From: DATCDE01 sp038252405 | GTDB taxonomy: Bacteria; Actinomycetota; Actinomycetes; Prado026 | Direction of reading: 5' to 3' | Length of the DNA: 64,000 bases | NCBI GenBank assembly: GCA_038252405.1 | Contig: JBBSAJ010000002.1 | Location: 87,201-151,200 of the forward strand | Shown: positions 53,267 through 61,778 of the stretch, piece after piece | How positions within the stretch are numbered: the first letter of the stretch is position 1 | Layout of the letters: each line of letters starts with the position of its first letter | Notes under the pieces: model-generated | What the model was told of the DNA's origin: nothing | What the model saw: the letters and a program-made list of their open reading frames with translations, nothing else | Databases searched by the model: none | Made by a program: the position numbers and the translations under genes

Positions 53267-53893
53267 CTACTTGGAGTAGAGCTCGACGATGAGCTGCTCC
53301 TGGACCGGCGTGTCGATGACCTGCCGGGCCGGGAGGGCGTGCACGAGAATCCGCATCCGGGTGGGGATGACCTCGAGCCAGGCCGGGACGCTCTTCTCGC
53401 CGGCCTCGGCCCGGGCGACCACGAACGGGGTCAGCTCGAGGGAGGCCGGCCGGACCTCGACGATGTCGCTCTCGGTCACCCGGTACGACGGGATGTCGAC
53501 CTTGCGGCCGTTGACCGTGATGTGGCCGTGCCGCACGATCTGGCGGGCCATGTCACGGGACTTGGCGAAGCCGGCGCGGTACACGACGTTGTCCAGCCGG
53601 CTCTCCAGGATGCGCAGCAGGTTCTCGCCGGTCTTGCCGGACTGACGCTGCGCCTCCTCGTAGTAGCCGCGGAACTGCTTCTCCAGGACGCCGTAGATGC
53701 GCGCGCACTTCTGCTTCTCGCGCATCTGCAGCAGGTACTCGCTGTCCTTGGTCCGACCGCGGCCGTGCTCACCCGGGGGGTAGGGCCGGATCTCGATCGG
53801 GCACTTGGGCGACTCGCACTTGGCGCCCTTGAGGAACAGCTTGGTCTTCTCGCGGCGGCAGCGCTTGCAGTCCGCACCGGTGTAACGGGCCAT
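53267..53893 (-). CDS. rpsD: 30S ribosomal protein S4
   Basis: A 208-residue primary 16S rRNA binder. The N-terminus carries four cysteines (C9, C12, C26, C31), the zinc-binding form of S4. The S4 RNA-binding domain (about residues 97-160) has SRLDNVVYRAGFAKSRDMAR and the KVDIPSYRV segment. In other bacteria S4 represses the alpha operon by binding its leader; the 156-base leader before rpsM is the candidate site here. Confidence 0.96.
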   Translation of the reverse strand: MARYTGADCKRCRREKTKLFLKGAKCESPKCPIEIRPYPPGEHGRGRTKDSEYLLQMREKQKCARIYGVLEKQFRGYYEEAQRQSGKTGENLLRILESRLDNVVYRAGFAKSRDMARQIVRHGHITVNGRKVDIPSYRVTESDIVEVRPASLELTPFVVARAEAGEKSVPAWLEVIPTRMRILVHALPARQVIDTPVQEQLIVELYSK

Positions 53894-53919
53894 GAGTGTT
53901 CGATGTCTCCTGTCCGCCG

Positions 53920-54327
53920 TCAGACGCGGCGACGCTTGGGCGGGCGGCAGCCGTTGTGCGGCATGGGGGTGACGTCCTGGATCGAGCCGACCTCCAGGCC
54001 GGTGGCCTGCAGCGAGCGGATCGCGGTTTCTCGGCCGGAGCCGGGACCCTTCACGAACACCTCGACCTTGCGCATGCCGTGCTCCATGGCGCGCCGGGCC
54101 GCAGCCTCAGCGGTCATCTGCGCGGCGAACGGCGTGGACTTGCGGGAGCCCTTGAAGCCGACCTGGCCGGCGGACGCCCACGCGATCACGTTCCCCATCG
54201 GGTCGGTGATGGAGACGATCGTGTTGTTGAACGTGCTCTTGATGTGCGCGTGGCCGTGGGCCACGTTCTTCTTCTCCTTGCGGCGCACCTTCTTGGCGCC
54301 TGCCGCGGTGCGGCTCTTGGGAGGCAT
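53920..54327 (-). CDS. rpsK: 30S ribosomal protein S11
   Basis: A 135-residue platform protein. It has a basic N-terminal tail, the FNNTIVSITDPMGNVIAWAS segment and the C-terminal DVTPMPHNGCRPPKRRRV. Its length is normal. It lies between rpsM and rpsD in the alpha operon. Confidence 0.97.
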   Translation of the reverse strand: MPPKSRTAAGAKKVRRKEKKNVAHGHAHIKSTFNNTIVSITDPMGNVIAWASAGQVGFKGSRKSTPFAAQMTAEAAARRAMEHGMRKVEVFVKGPGSGRETAIRSLQATGLEVGSIQDVTPMPHNGCRPPKRRRV

Positions 54328-54385
54328 CTTCGGTTAGCTCCTGGGAGGTCGTCGGTCCGGCATCGGTACTGGACCGTGCGGACTG

Positions 54386-54766
54386 CTACTTCTTGCCCGG
54401 CTTCTTCTTGCCGGCGATGGCGCGGCGCGGCCCCTTGCGGGTGCGCGCGTTCGTGTGGGTGCGCTGGCCGTGGACCGGCAGCCCCCGACGGTGCCGCAGG
54501 CCCTGGTAGCAGCCGATCTCCACCTTGCGGCGGATGTCGGCCTGCACCTCGCGGCGCAGGTCACCTTCGACCTGGTAGTTGCCCTCGATGTAGTCGCGCA
54601 GCTTGACCAGGTCGTCGTCCCCCAGGTCGCGCACACGCAGGTCCGGGCTGACGCCGGTCGCGGCAAGAGTCTGCTGCGCGCGGGTCCGGCCGATCCCGTA
54701 GATGTAGGTGAGCGCCACCTCGAGCCGCTTCTCGCGGGGGAGGTCGACGCCGACAAGTCGTGCCAT
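54386..54766 (-). CDS. rpsM: 30S ribosomal protein S13
   Basis: A 126-residue head protein. It opens MARLVGVDLPREKRLEVALTY and ends in the basic tail RAIAGKKKPGKK that touches tRNA. The helix-two-turn-helix region and the RGLPVHGQRTHTNARTRKG segment are intact. It has a GAAGGAAG ribosome site and a long leader upstream. Confidence 0.97.
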   Translation of the reverse strand: MARLVGVDLPREKRLEVALTYIYGIGRTRAQQTLAATGVSPDLRVRDLGDDDLVKLRDYIEGNYQVEGDLRREVQADIRRKVEIGCYQGLRHRRGLPVHGQRTHTNARTRKGPRRAIAGKKKPGKK

Positions 54767-54922
54767 GCGGGCTTCCTTCGCTTTCGTTGGAGGTCGTGCG
54801 CCGGTCCGGCCCCCTCCGCCCGTCGGAGCGGCCCCGACCTCCGTGCCGGGGGTGGCGTCCCAAGCGGGACGTGGACGACGCCTTGCTGGTGGAGCGGTGG
54901 AGCTGGTGAGCTCGGGGTCTGC
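54767..54922 (-). promoter_or_regulatory. Structured leader before rpsM
   Basis: This 156-base gap between rpmJ and rpsM is the second longest in the ribosomal run. On the minus strand it holds CGTCCC-GCTT-GGGACG, a CTCCG/CGGAG stem inside longer GGCC-rich arms, and the rpsM ribosome site. It could be the S4 or S13 autoregulatory leader. No gene is present. Confidence 0.4.
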
Positions 54923-55036
54923 TCAGCCCTGCCGCTGCTTGTGCCGCAGGTTCTCGCAGATCACCATGACCCGGCCGTGACGGCGGATCACCTTGCACTT
55001 CTCACACATCGGTTTGACGCTGGGCTTGACCTTCAT
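54923..55036 (-). CDS. rpmJ: 50S ribosomal protein L36
   Basis: A 37-residue protein, MKVKPSVKPMCEKCKVIRRH then GRVMVICENLRHKQRQG. The zinc ligands C11, C14, C27 and H32 are all present, so it is the zinc-containing (C+) form. It lies between infA and rpsM, the usual position. Confidence 0.97.
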   Translation of the reverse strand: MKVKPSVKPMCEKCKVIRRHGRVMVICENLRHKQRQG

Positions 55037-55097
55037 GACGACTCCGGGACGTGCTGGTCGACGGACGCCGATCGACGCCCTGCTGGGGTGCGGCCGT

Positions 55098-55319
55098 TCA
55101 CTTGTAGCGGTACACGATGCGACCGCGGTTGAGGTCGTACGGGGAGAGCTCCACCACCACGCGGTCCTGAGGCAGGATCCGGATGTAGTGCTGGCGCATC
55201 TTCCCGCTGATGTGCGCGAGAACCTTGTGCCCGTTCTCGAGCTCGACCCGGAACATGGCGTTGGGCAACGACTCGACCACTGTGCCTTCGAGCTCGATGA
55301 CACCGTCCTTCTTCGCCAT
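55098..55319 (-). CDS. infA: Translation initiation factor IF-1
   Basis: A 73-residue OB-fold factor that binds the A-site of the 30S subunit. It opens MAKKDGVIELEGTVVE and has FRVELENGHKVLAHISGKMR and the RVVVELSPYDLNRGRIVYR end. A GGAGG ribosome site precedes the ATG. The 190-base gap upstream suggests its own promoter. Confidence 0.97.
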   Translation of the reverse strand: MAKKDGVIELEGTVVESLPNAMFRVELENGHKVLAHISGKMRQHYIRILPQDRVVVELSPYDLNRGRIVYRYK

Positions 55320-55509
55320 GTCCTCCGCTATCCGTCGCTCGTGGGATGGTTCCTGGGTTGGTCCTGCGGTGAAGCAGATCCGTCGACGTCACCACCAGGA
55401 CCCTGTGCACGCGGGGACGAACCCCAGCCGCGACGTGCAGCAATCAGAATCGGCGGTGAGCCGAGTGCTTATGCTACGCCACCCACCGGGGTCCTGGGAA
55501 ACCGGGCGA
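55320..55509 (-). promoter_or_regulatory. infA leader and probable promoter region
   Basis: The longest gap in the ribosomal run. On the minus strand a TAGCAT -10-like box lies near 55473-55478 in an AT-richer patch, about 155 bases before the infA start, followed by GC-rich stems. The -35 is poor. No gene is seen. Confidence 0.35.
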
Positions 55510-56331
55510 TCATGAGGACACCGGGGTGCGCACGCCGAGCGCGGCCAGCCGGGCCGCCCCGCCGTCCACCGCGGTCAGCACCCAGGGCCCCTGCTCGGTG
55601 AGCGCCACCGTGTGCTCGAAGTGCGCGGACGGCTGGCCGTCCGCGGTGACGACCGTCCAGCCGTCCTCGAGCAGCTCGGTCTGGTGGGTGCCCAGGTTGA
55701 CCATCGGCTCGATGGCCAGCACCACGCCAGCAGTCAGCCGTGGTCCGCGCCCTGGCTTGCCGAAGTTGGGGACCTGCGGATCCTGGTGCATCGCGGTGCC
55801 GATGCCGTGGCCCACGTACTCCTCGACGATCCCGTACGGGCCGGCCGTGCGCACGTGCTGCTCCACCGCGTGCCCGATGTCCGACAGCCGGCCGCCGGGG
55901 CGCATCGCAGCGATCCCCCGCCACAGCGACTCCTCGGTGACCCGCATGAGGTCGGTGAGCTCCTGCGGGACCGCGCCGACCGCGAGCGTCACGGCCGCGT
56001 CCCCGTGCCAGCCCTCGACCACCGCCCCGCAGTCCACGGAGACGATGTCGCCTTCCTCGATCACGGCGTCCCCGGGGATCCCGTGCACGATCTCGTGGTT
56101 GACCGACACGCAGATGGTCGCCGGGTACCCGTAGTACCCGAGGAAGTTCGAGGTGGCCCCGGCCGCCCGGATGTGCTCGGCGGCGACGGCGTCCAGGTCG
56201 CGGGTGGTCACGCCCGGCTGCAGGGCGTCCCGCACGGCGGCCAGCGCACCGGCGACCACCAGTCCCGCGGCCCGCATCAGCTCCAGCTGCGCCGCGGTCT
56301 TGGTCTCGATCCGACCCCGGTCCAAGAACAC
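55510..56331 (-). CDS. map: Methionine aminopeptidase
   Basis: A 273-residue metallopeptidase (type I) that removes N-terminal methionine. Metal ligands appear in order: His in NHEIVHGIPG, Asp in VDCGA, Asp in WHGDAAVTL, His in GHGIGTAMHQDP, Glu in LAIEPMVNLG and Glu in HFEHTVA. The start is GTG (VFLDRGRIE). It follows adk by seven bases. Confidence 0.95.
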   Translation of the reverse strand: MFLDRGRIETKTAAQLELMRAAGLVVAGALAAVRDALQPGVTTRDLDAVAAEHIRAAGATSNFLGYYGYPATICVSVNHEIVHGIPGDAVIEEGDIVSVDCGAVVEGWHGDAAVTLAVGAVPQELTDLMRVTEESLWRGIAAMRPGGRLSDIGHAVEQHVRTAGPYGIVEEYVGHGIGTAMHQDPQVPNFGKPGRGPRLTAGVVLAIEPMVNLGTHQTELLEDGWTVVTADGQPSAHFEHTVALTEQGPWVLTAVDGGAARLAALGVRTPVSS

Positions 56332-56338
56332 GCGCCGG

Positions 56339-56905
56339 TCAGCCCTTCCCGAGCGCGGCCAGCAGCCGTCCGGTGACCTCGGCGACCTCTCCGGTCCCGC
56401 TCACGCGGCGCAGCAGGCCCAGGTCCTCGTAGACCGCGGCCAGCGGGGCGGTCTGCTCGCGGTAGACGTCCAGGCGGTGCCGGACGACGTCCTCGCCGTC
56501 GTCCGAACGGCCCTCGATCGTGGCCCGGCCGGTGAGCCGCCGGACGACCTCCTCGGTGTCCACCGTGATCTCCAGGACGGCGTCCAACGAGTGGTGGGTC
56601 TCGTCGAGCAGCCGGGTCAACTCGACGACCTGGGCGGTGGTGCGGGGGTAGCCGTCCAGCAGGAAGCCATCCACACAGTCCGGCTGTGCCAGCCGGTCGC
56701 GCACCATCGCGTTGGTGACCTCGTCGGGCACGTACTCGCCGGCGTCCATGTACTTCTGGGCGGCGCGCCCCAGCGGTGTGCCCTGCCCGACGTTGAGCCG
56801 GAAGATGTCGCCGGTGGAGATGGCGGGGACGCCCAGCCGCGCGGACAGCGCCTTGGCCTGGGTGCCCTTGCCTGCGCCCGGGGGGCCCAGCAGCACGAGC
56901 CTCAT
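56339..56905 (-). CDS. adk: Adenylate kinase
   Basis: A 188-residue enzyme catalysing 2 ADP = ATP + AMP. Walker A GPPGAGKGTQAKAL is at residues 7-20, AMP-binding STGDIFR is near 30, and DGYPRT is near 84. The lid is short, with no zinc cysteines, which explains the small size. Its ATG overlaps the secY stop by one base. Confidence 0.96.
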   Translation of the reverse strand: MRLVLLGPPGAGKGTQAKALSARLGVPAISTGDIFRLNVGQGTPLGRAAQKYMDAGEYVPDEVTNAMVRDRLAQPDCVDGFLLDGYPRTTAQVVELTRLLDETHHSLDAVLEITVDTEEVVRRLTGRATIEGRSDDGEDVVRHRLDVYREQTAPLAAVYEDLGLLRRVSGTGEVAEVTGRLLAALGKG

Positions 56906-58200
56906 CAGCGCAGGAACCCCTCGTAGTTGCGCTGCTGCAGCTGGCTCTCGATCTGCTTCACCGTGTCCAGGCCCACCCCGACCATGATCAGGATGCTGGT
57001 GCCACCGAACGGGAACGACTGGCTGGCGCCCACGCTGGCGAAGGCGATCAGCGGCAGCACGGCGATGAACCCGAGGTACATCGAGCCGGGCAGGGTCAGC
57101 CTGGTCAGCACGTAGTCGAGGTAGTCGGCCGTGGGCCGGCCGGCCCGGATCCCGGGGATGAAGCCGCCGTACTGCTTCATGTTGTCCGCGACCTCGGTGG
57201 GGTCGAACGTGATCGCCACGTAGAAGTACGTGAAGAAGATGATCAGCAGGAAGTACGCCAGGATGTACAAGGGGTGGTCACCCTTGACGAAGTACTTCTG
57301 GACCCACACGCTCCAGCCGGTGGTGCCGCCGAACATCTGCACCAGCAACGTCGGGATGTACAGCAGCGACGACGCGAAGATGACCGGGATGACACCGGCC
57401 ATGTTGACCTTGAGCGGGATGTAGGTGGACGACCCGCCGTACATCCGGCGTCCGACCTGGCGCTTGGCGTACTGCACGGGGATCCGCCGCTGGGCCTGCT
57501 CCATGAACACCACGAGCGCCACCAGGGCCAGGCCGACCGCGATGACGACCGCGAAGATGAACGCGCCCTTGGACTTGTAGATCGCCCAGATCTGGGTCGG
57601 GAACCGCGCGATGATCGAGGTGAAGATCAGCAGCGACATGCCGTTGCCGATGCCCCGGTCGGTGATCAGCTCGCCGAGCCACATGATGACACCGGTCCCG
57701 GCGGTCATGGTGATGACCATCGTGAGCAGCACCCACAGGGACTTGTTCGGCACGATGTCGGCCGTGCAGCCCTGGAACAGCCGCCCGGGAGTCTGGGCGA
57801 TCGCGATGAGCGCCGTGGACTGCAGGATGGCCAGGCCGATGGTCAGGTACCGGGTGTACTGGGTGAGCCTGGCGGTGCCGGCCTGGCCCTCCTTCTTGAG
57901 GGCCTCGAAGCGCGGGATCACCACGGTGAGCAGCTGGACGATGATGCTCGCCGTGATGTACGGCATGATCCCCAGCGCGAAGATCGACAGCTGCAGCAGC
58001 GCCCCGCCGCTGAACAGGTTGATCAGCCCGTACAACGACGAGTCGCTGACCTGGTTCAGACAGGTCTGGATGGCGACGTAGGAGACCCCGGGGGTCGGGA
58101 TCACCGAGCCGAGTCGGAACAGCGCCAGGATCGCGAGCACGAACAGCAGCTTGCGCCGCAGGTCAGGCGTCCTGAACGCCTGGGCGAAAGCGGTGAGCAC
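56905..58200 (-). CDS. secY: Protein translocase subunit SecY
   Basis: A 431-residue channel with ten transmembrane helices. It opens VLTAFAQAFRTPDLRRKLLF; plug and lateral-gate regions and the cytoplasmic KRQVGRRMYGG loop are present, and it ends in QQRNYEGFLR. It has a GTG start with an AGGAGG ribosome site. Two hairpins and a TATCGT -10-like box lie in the 110-base gap after rplO, so it may have its own promoter. Confidence 0.96.
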   Translation of the reverse strand: MLTAFAQAFRTPDLRRKLLFVLAILALFRLGSVIPTPGVSYVAIQTCLNQVSDSSLYGLINLFSGGALLQLSIFALGIMPYITASIIVQLLTVVIPRFEALKKEGQAGTARLTQYTRYLTIGLAILQSTALIAIAQTPGRLFQGCTADIVPNKSLWVLLTMVITMTAGTGVIMWLGELITDRGIGNGMSLLIFTSIIARFPTQIWAIYKSKGAFIFAVVIAVGLALVALVVFMEQAQRRIPVQYAKRQVGRRMYGGSSTYIPLKVNMAGVIPVIFASSLLYIPTLLVQMFGGTTGWSVWVQKYFVKGDHPLYILAYFLLIIFFTYFYVAITFDPTEVADNMKQYGGFIPGIRAGRPTADYLDYVLTRLTLPGSMYLGFIAVLPLIAFASVGASQSFPFGGTSILIMVGVGLDTVKQIESQLQQRNYEGFLR

Positions 58201-58215
58201 TCAGGCCTCCTGCAC

Positions 58216-58235
58216 GAGGCACCCGGGGGTGCCTC
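58216..58235 (-). promoter_or_regulatory. Leader hairpin before secY (proximal)
   Basis: GAGGCACCC and GGGTGCCTC are perfect complements around two bases, ending about 15 bases before the secY start. It may modulate translation or end partial transcripts from rplO. Confidence 0.55.
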
Positions 58236-58254
58236 GAGGGTCGAGAACGGGATC

Positions 58255-58274
58255 CCGCGCGGATGACCGCGCGG
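58255..58274 (-). promoter_or_regulatory. Leader hairpin before secY (distal)
   Basis: CCGCGCGG occurs twice around a 4-base loop and is its own complement, giving an 8-pair stem. A TATCGT -10-like box lies at 58297-58302 on the minus strand, upstream of it. Confidence 0.5.
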
Positions 58275-58310
58275 TTCCCTTCGGACGTCGATCCAGACGA
58301 TAACAGCCGG

Positions 58311-58751
58311 TCAGAGCTCGGTGCTGCTGCCTCCGGCGGCTGCGATCTTGTCCTTGGCCGTCGAGGAGAAGGCATGCACCGTCACCTGGACCGCCACCTC
58401 GATGTCCCCGTTGCCGAGGATCTTGACCGGGCTGTTCTTGCGCACGGCGCCCTTGGCCACGAGGTCCTCGACGGTCACGGTGCCGCCCTCGGGGTACAGG
58501 GCGGACAGCTTGGCCAGATTGACGACCTGGAACTCGACCCGGTTCGGGTTGGTGAAGCCGCGCAGCTTGGGCAGCCTCATGTGCAGCGGCATCTGGCCGC
58601 CCTCGAACCGGTCGGGGACCTGGTAGCGCGCCTTCGTGCCCTTGGTGCCGCGCCCGGCGGTCTTACCCTTGGAGCCCTCGCCGCGGCCGACCCGCGTCTT
58701 GGCGGTCTTGGCGCCCGGGGCGGGGCGCAGGTGGTGGACCTTGAGCGTCAT
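58311..58751 (-). CDS. rplO: 50S ribosomal protein L15
   Basis: A 146-residue protein. The N-terminus MTLKVHHLRPAPGAKTAKTR leads into the Gly/Lys-rich VGRGEGSKGKTAGRGTKG extension, and the C-terminal globular part has FEGGQMPLHMRLPKLRGF. It lies three bases after rpmD. Confidence 0.97.
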   Translation of the reverse strand: MTLKVHHLRPAPGAKTAKTRVGRGEGSKGKTAGRGTKGTKARYQVPDRFEGGQMPLHMRLPKLRGFTNPNRVEFQVVNLAKLSALYPEGGTVTVEDLVAKGAVRKNSPVKILGNGDIEVAVQVTVHAFSSTAKDKIAAAGGSSTEL

Positions 58752-58754
58752 CGG

Positions 58755-58937
58755 TTACTCGACCTCCTCGACGGCGACCAGGTGCTGGACCGTCCTGACC
58801 ATGCCGCGGATCTCCGGCCGGTCCTCCTTGACGACGACGTCATGGAGGCGCTTGAGGCCGAGCGAGCGCAGCGTCTCACGTTGGCTGTGGGTCCCGCCGA
58901 TCGGCGAGCCCGTCTGGGTGACCTTGAGGCGGCCCAT
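58755..58937 (-). CDS. rpmD: 50S ribosomal protein L30
   Basis: A 60-residue protein, MGRLKVTQTGSPIGGTHSQR followed by ETLRSLGLKRLHDVVVKED. The length and the RGMVRTVQHLVAVEE end are typical of the short bacterial L30. Its ATG overlaps the rpsE stop by one base. Confidence 0.97.
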   Translation of the reverse strand: MGRLKVTQTGSPIGGTHSQRETLRSLGLKRLHDVVVKEDRPEIRGMVRTVQHLVAVEEVE

Positions 58938-59533
58938 CAGGACTCCCCTGCGGCCCGGGCCCGCAGCAGCGCCGCCGGCGCGACATCCTCGATCGGCAGG
59001 CCGCGGCGAGCGGCCACCGCCTCGGGACGCTCCAGGCGACGCAGCGCGTCAACAGTCGCGTGCACCACGTTGATCGCGTTGTCCGACCCGAGCGACTTGG
59101 ACAGCACGTCGTGGATGCCGGCGCACTCGAGCACGGCGCGCACCGGACCACCGGCGATGACACCGGTACCGGGAGCGGCCGGGCGGAGCATGACGACGCC
59201 GGCCGCCTTCTCCCCCTGGACGGGGTGCGGGATGGTGCCCTGGATCCGGGGCACCTTGAAGAAGGCCTTCTTGGCCTCCTCGACGCCCTTGGCGATGGCG
59301 GCCGGGACCTCCTTGGCCTTGCCGTAGCCGACACCGACGGTTCCGTCGCCGTCCCCGACGACCACCAGCGCGGTGAAGCTGAAGCGCCGGCCGCCCTTGA
59401 CGACCTTGGCGACCCGGTTGATCGCAACGACACGCTCGATGAAGGCGGTCTTCTCGACGCCTCCGCGGCCACCGTCACGACGGTCTCGTCGCTCGTTGCC
59501 ACCGGCTCCGCCACCACGGCGGGGTGCAGCCAT
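58937..59533 (-). CDS. rpsE: 30S ribosomal protein S5
   Basis: A 198-residue protein. A 28-residue Gly/Arg-rich N-terminal extension precedes the double-stranded RNA-binding domain with FIERVVAINRVAKVVKGGRR and GVGYGKAKEVPAAI. The C-terminal domain has GGPVRAVLECAGIHDVLSK. The MAAPRRGGG start was chosen; the open frame upstream overlaps rplR. Confidence 0.96.
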   Translation of the reverse strand: MAAPRRGGGAGGNERRDRRDGGRGGVEKTAFIERVVAINRVAKVVKGGRRFSFTALVVVGDGDGTVGVGYGKAKEVPAAIAKGVEEAKKAFFKVPRIQGTIPHPVQGEKAAGVVMLRPAAPGTGVIAGGPVRAVLECAGIHDVLSKSLGSDNAINVVHATVDALRRLERPEAVAARRGLPIEDVAPAALLRARAAGES

Positions 59534-59585
59534 TACAGGTCCTTCCCGTTCGTCCTCGGCGTCACGACTGTCAAAACGGCGTCCA

Positions 59586-59972
59586 TCAGAACTCCAACCC
59601 GCCCTCGCGGGCACCCTCGGCGAGCGCGGCCACCCGGCCGTGGTAACGGTTGCCGCCCCGGTCGAAGACGACCGACTCGATCCCCGCGGCCTTGGCCCGC
59701 TCGGCCACCAGCTCCCCGACCTTGCGGGACTTGGCGGTCTTGTCGCCCACGAACCCGCGCAGGTCGGCCTCCATGGTGGACGCCGAGACCAGCGTGCGGC
59801 CCTCGAGGTCGTCGATCACCTGCACGAACACGTGCCGGGTGGACCGGGTGACCAGCAGGCGGGGCCGCGCGGCGGTGCCGGCGACCTTCTTGCGCACCCG
59901 GATGTGGCGGCGCTTGCGACCGATGGTCTTGGCGCTGGTCTTGGTGCCACTGAGCTTCACACCGACAGCCAT
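59586..59972 (-). CDS. rplR: 50S ribosomal protein L18
   Basis: A 128-residue 5S rRNA-binding protein. The basic N-terminus has KTIGRKRRHIRVRKKVAGTA, then RPRLLVTRSTRHVFVQVIDD and the FDRGGNRYHGRVAALAEGAR end. It lies two bases from rplF. Confidence 0.97.
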   Translation of the reverse strand: MAVGVKLSGTKTSAKTIGRKRRHIRVRKKVAGTAARPRLLVTRSTRHVFVQVIDDLEGRTLVSASTMEADLRGFVGDKTAKSRKVGELVAERAKAAGIESVVFDRGGNRYHGRVAALAEGAREGGLEF

Positions 59973-59974
59973 GG

Positions 59975-60514
59975 CTACTTACCAGCCTTTCCGACCTTGC
60001 GGCGAACAGCCTCGCCGGCGTAACGGATGCCCTTGCCCTTGTACGGCTCGGGCTTGCGCAGCTTGCGGATGTTGGCCGCGACCTCGCCGACCTGCTGCTT
60101 GTCGATGCCGCTCACCGAGAACTTGGTGGGCGCCTCGACCGAGAAGCTGATCCCCTGCGGGGGCTCGATCAGCACCGAGTGGCTGAACCCCAGCGCGAAC
60201 TCCAGCGCGTCACCCTTCGCGGTGACGCGGTAGCCGACGCCGACGATCTCCAGTGACTTGCTGTAGCCCTGGGTGACCCCGGTGACCATGTTGGCCACCA
60301 GTGTGCGGCTGAGCCCGTGCAGAGACCGGCTCACACGGTTGTCGTCCGGGCGGGTCACCGCGAGCGTGCCGTCCTCGGCCCGCTCGATGCGGATCGGGTC
60401 GGCGACGGTGTGCGACAGGGTGCCCTTGGGGCCTTTCACTGTGACGTCCTGGCCCGCGATGCTGACCTCGACATCCGCCGGGACCGGGATGGGCAGTCGT
60501 CCAATGCGTGACAT
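59975..60514 (-). CDS. rplF: 50S ribosomal protein L6
   Basis: A 179-residue two-domain protein. It begins MSRIGRLPIPVPADVEV and ends KPEPYKGKGIRYAGEAVRRK plus a short tail. The repeated L6 fold is intact. The ATG follows a GGGAAGGGAGA-rich ribosome site; the longer frame upstream is not coding. Confidence 0.97.
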   Translation of the reverse strand: MSRIGRLPIPVPADVEVSIAGQDVTVKGPKGTLSHTVADPIRIERAEDGTLAVTRPDDNRVSRSLHGLSRTLVANMVTGVTQGYSKSLEIVGVGYRVTAKGDALEFALGFSHSVLIEPPQGISFSVEAPTKFSVSGIDKQQVGEVAANIRKLRKPEPYKGKGIRYAGEAVRRKVGKAGK

Positions 60515-60533
60515 TGCTTCGTCTCCCTTCCCG

Positions 60534-60938
60534 CTACCAGACGTAGGCGAGGACTTCCCCACCCACGCCCTTCTTGGATGCCTGCCGGTCGGTCAGCAGA
60601 CCGGTCGAGGTCGAGATGATCGCGACCCCGAGCCCACCGAGCACCCGAGGGAGCGAGGTGGACTTGGCGTACACGCGCAGGCCGGGCTTGGACACCCGGC
60701 GGACGCCAGCGATCGAGCGCTCGCGGTTCGGCCCATACTTCAGGTCGACGGTGAGCGTCTTGCCGACGGCGTCCTCGTTCTCGAGGACGCGCCAGCCGGC
60801 GATGTAGCCCTCCTGCTGCAGGATCTCAGCGATCCGCGTCTTGAGGGTGCTCGAGGGCATGCTCACCGCGTCGTGGTACGCCTGGTTGGCGTTGCGGATG
60901 CGGGTGAGCATGTCCGCGATCGGGTCGGTCATGGTCAT
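60534..60938 (-). CDS. rpsH: 30S ribosomal protein S8
   Basis: A 134-residue primary 16S rRNA binder. It opens MTMTDPIADMLTRIRNANQA and has GVRRVSKPGLRVYAKS and STSTGLLTDRQASKKGVGGE. Two ATG codons two residues apart could serve as start. In other bacteria S8 represses the spc operon; no leader is clear here. Confidence 0.97.
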   Translation of the reverse strand: MTMTDPIADMLTRIRNANQAYHDAVSMPSSTLKTRIAEILQQEGYIAGWRVLENEDAVGKTLTVDLKYGPNRERSIAGVRRVSKPGLRVYAKSTSLPRVLGGLGVAIISTSTGLLTDRQASKKGVGGEVLAYVW

Positions 60939-61008
60939 GGTCGGCCTACGGCCTCTCTCGTCGTGGTTTCCCTCGGCCTAGCCGCCGGGGACCTTCGTCG
61001 TAGTCGGA

Positions 61009-61194
61009 TTACCAGCTGCTCTTGGTGATGCCCGGGAGCTCCCCGGCGTGCGCCATCTCGCGCAGGCACACGCGGCACAGCCCGAACTTGCGGTACACCG
61101 AGTGCGGTCGCCCGCACCGGTTGCACCGGGTGTAGCCGCGAACGGCGAACTTCGGCTTCGCAGCCGCCTTGTTGACAAGCGCCTTCTTGGCCAC
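61009..61194 (-). CDS. rpsZ: 30S ribosomal protein S14, type Z
   Basis: A 61-residue zinc-type S14. The four cysteine ligands are in CNRCGRPHSVYRKFGLCRVC, a C-x2-C-x12-C-x2-C site. The start is GTG (VAKKALVNKAA). It sits between rplE and rpsH in the spc operon. A 70-base gap to rpsH follows. Confidence 0.97.
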   Translation of the reverse strand: MAKKALVNKAAAKPKFAVRGYTRCNRCGRPHSVYRKFGLCRVCLREMAHAGELPGITKSSW

Positions 61195-61196
61195 GG

Positions 61197-61778
61197 TCAG
61201 GACTCCTTGAACGGGAAGCCGAGGAGGCGCAGGAAAGCGCGTCCCTCGTCGTCGGTCTGGGCGGTGGTGACGATGGTGATGTCCATGCCGCGGACCCGGT
61301 CGATCTTGTCCTGGTCGATCTCATGGAACATCGACTGCTCGGTCAGGCCGAACGTGTAGTTGCCGCCACCGTCGAACTGGCCCGGGTTCAGGCCGCGGAA
61401 GTCGCGGATACGGGGCAGCGCCACGCTCAGCAGCCGGTCCAGGAACTCCCACATCCGGTCGCCTCGCAGCGTGACGTGGGCGCCGATCGGCATGCCCTCG
61501 CGCAGCTTGAACTGGGCGATCGACTTGCGCGCCTTGGTGACCGTCGGCTTCTGTCCGGTGATCGCCGCGAGGTCCTTGACCGCGCCGTCGATCAGCTTGG
61601 AGTCACGGGCCGCCTCACCGACGCCCATGTTGACCACGATCTTGGTCAGCCGCGGCACCTGCATCACGTTCGCGTAGCCGAACTGCTCACGCAGCCCCGG
61701 CACGATCTCCTCGCGGTACCGCTGCTTCAGCCGCGGGAGGGACCGGGCCTCGGCCGCCTCGGTGGTGCTCGTGCTCAT
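61197..61778 (-). CDS. rplE: 50S ribosomal protein L5
   Basis: A 193-residue 5S rRNA-binding protein with the segments YANVMQVPRLTKIVVNMGVG, TGQKPTVTKARKSIA and NYTFGLTEQSMFHEID. A short acidic N-terminal extension precedes LKQRYREEIVPGL. It overlaps rplX by one base. Confidence 0.97.
   Translation of the reverse strand: MSTSTTEAAEARSLPRLKQRYREEIVPGLREQFGYANVMQVPRLTKIVVNMGVGEAARDSKLIDGAVKDLAAITGQKPTVTKARKSIAQFKLREGMPIGAHVTLRGDRMWEFLDRLLSVALPRIRDFRGLNPGQFDGGGNYTFGLTEQSMFHEIDQDKIDRVRGMDITIVTTAQTDDEGRAFLRLLGFPFKES

Noticed and set aside
55320..55509. Possible small gene between infA and map
   Set aside because: Open frames there have no ribosome site and no family-like sequence; the region looks like a promoter and leader.
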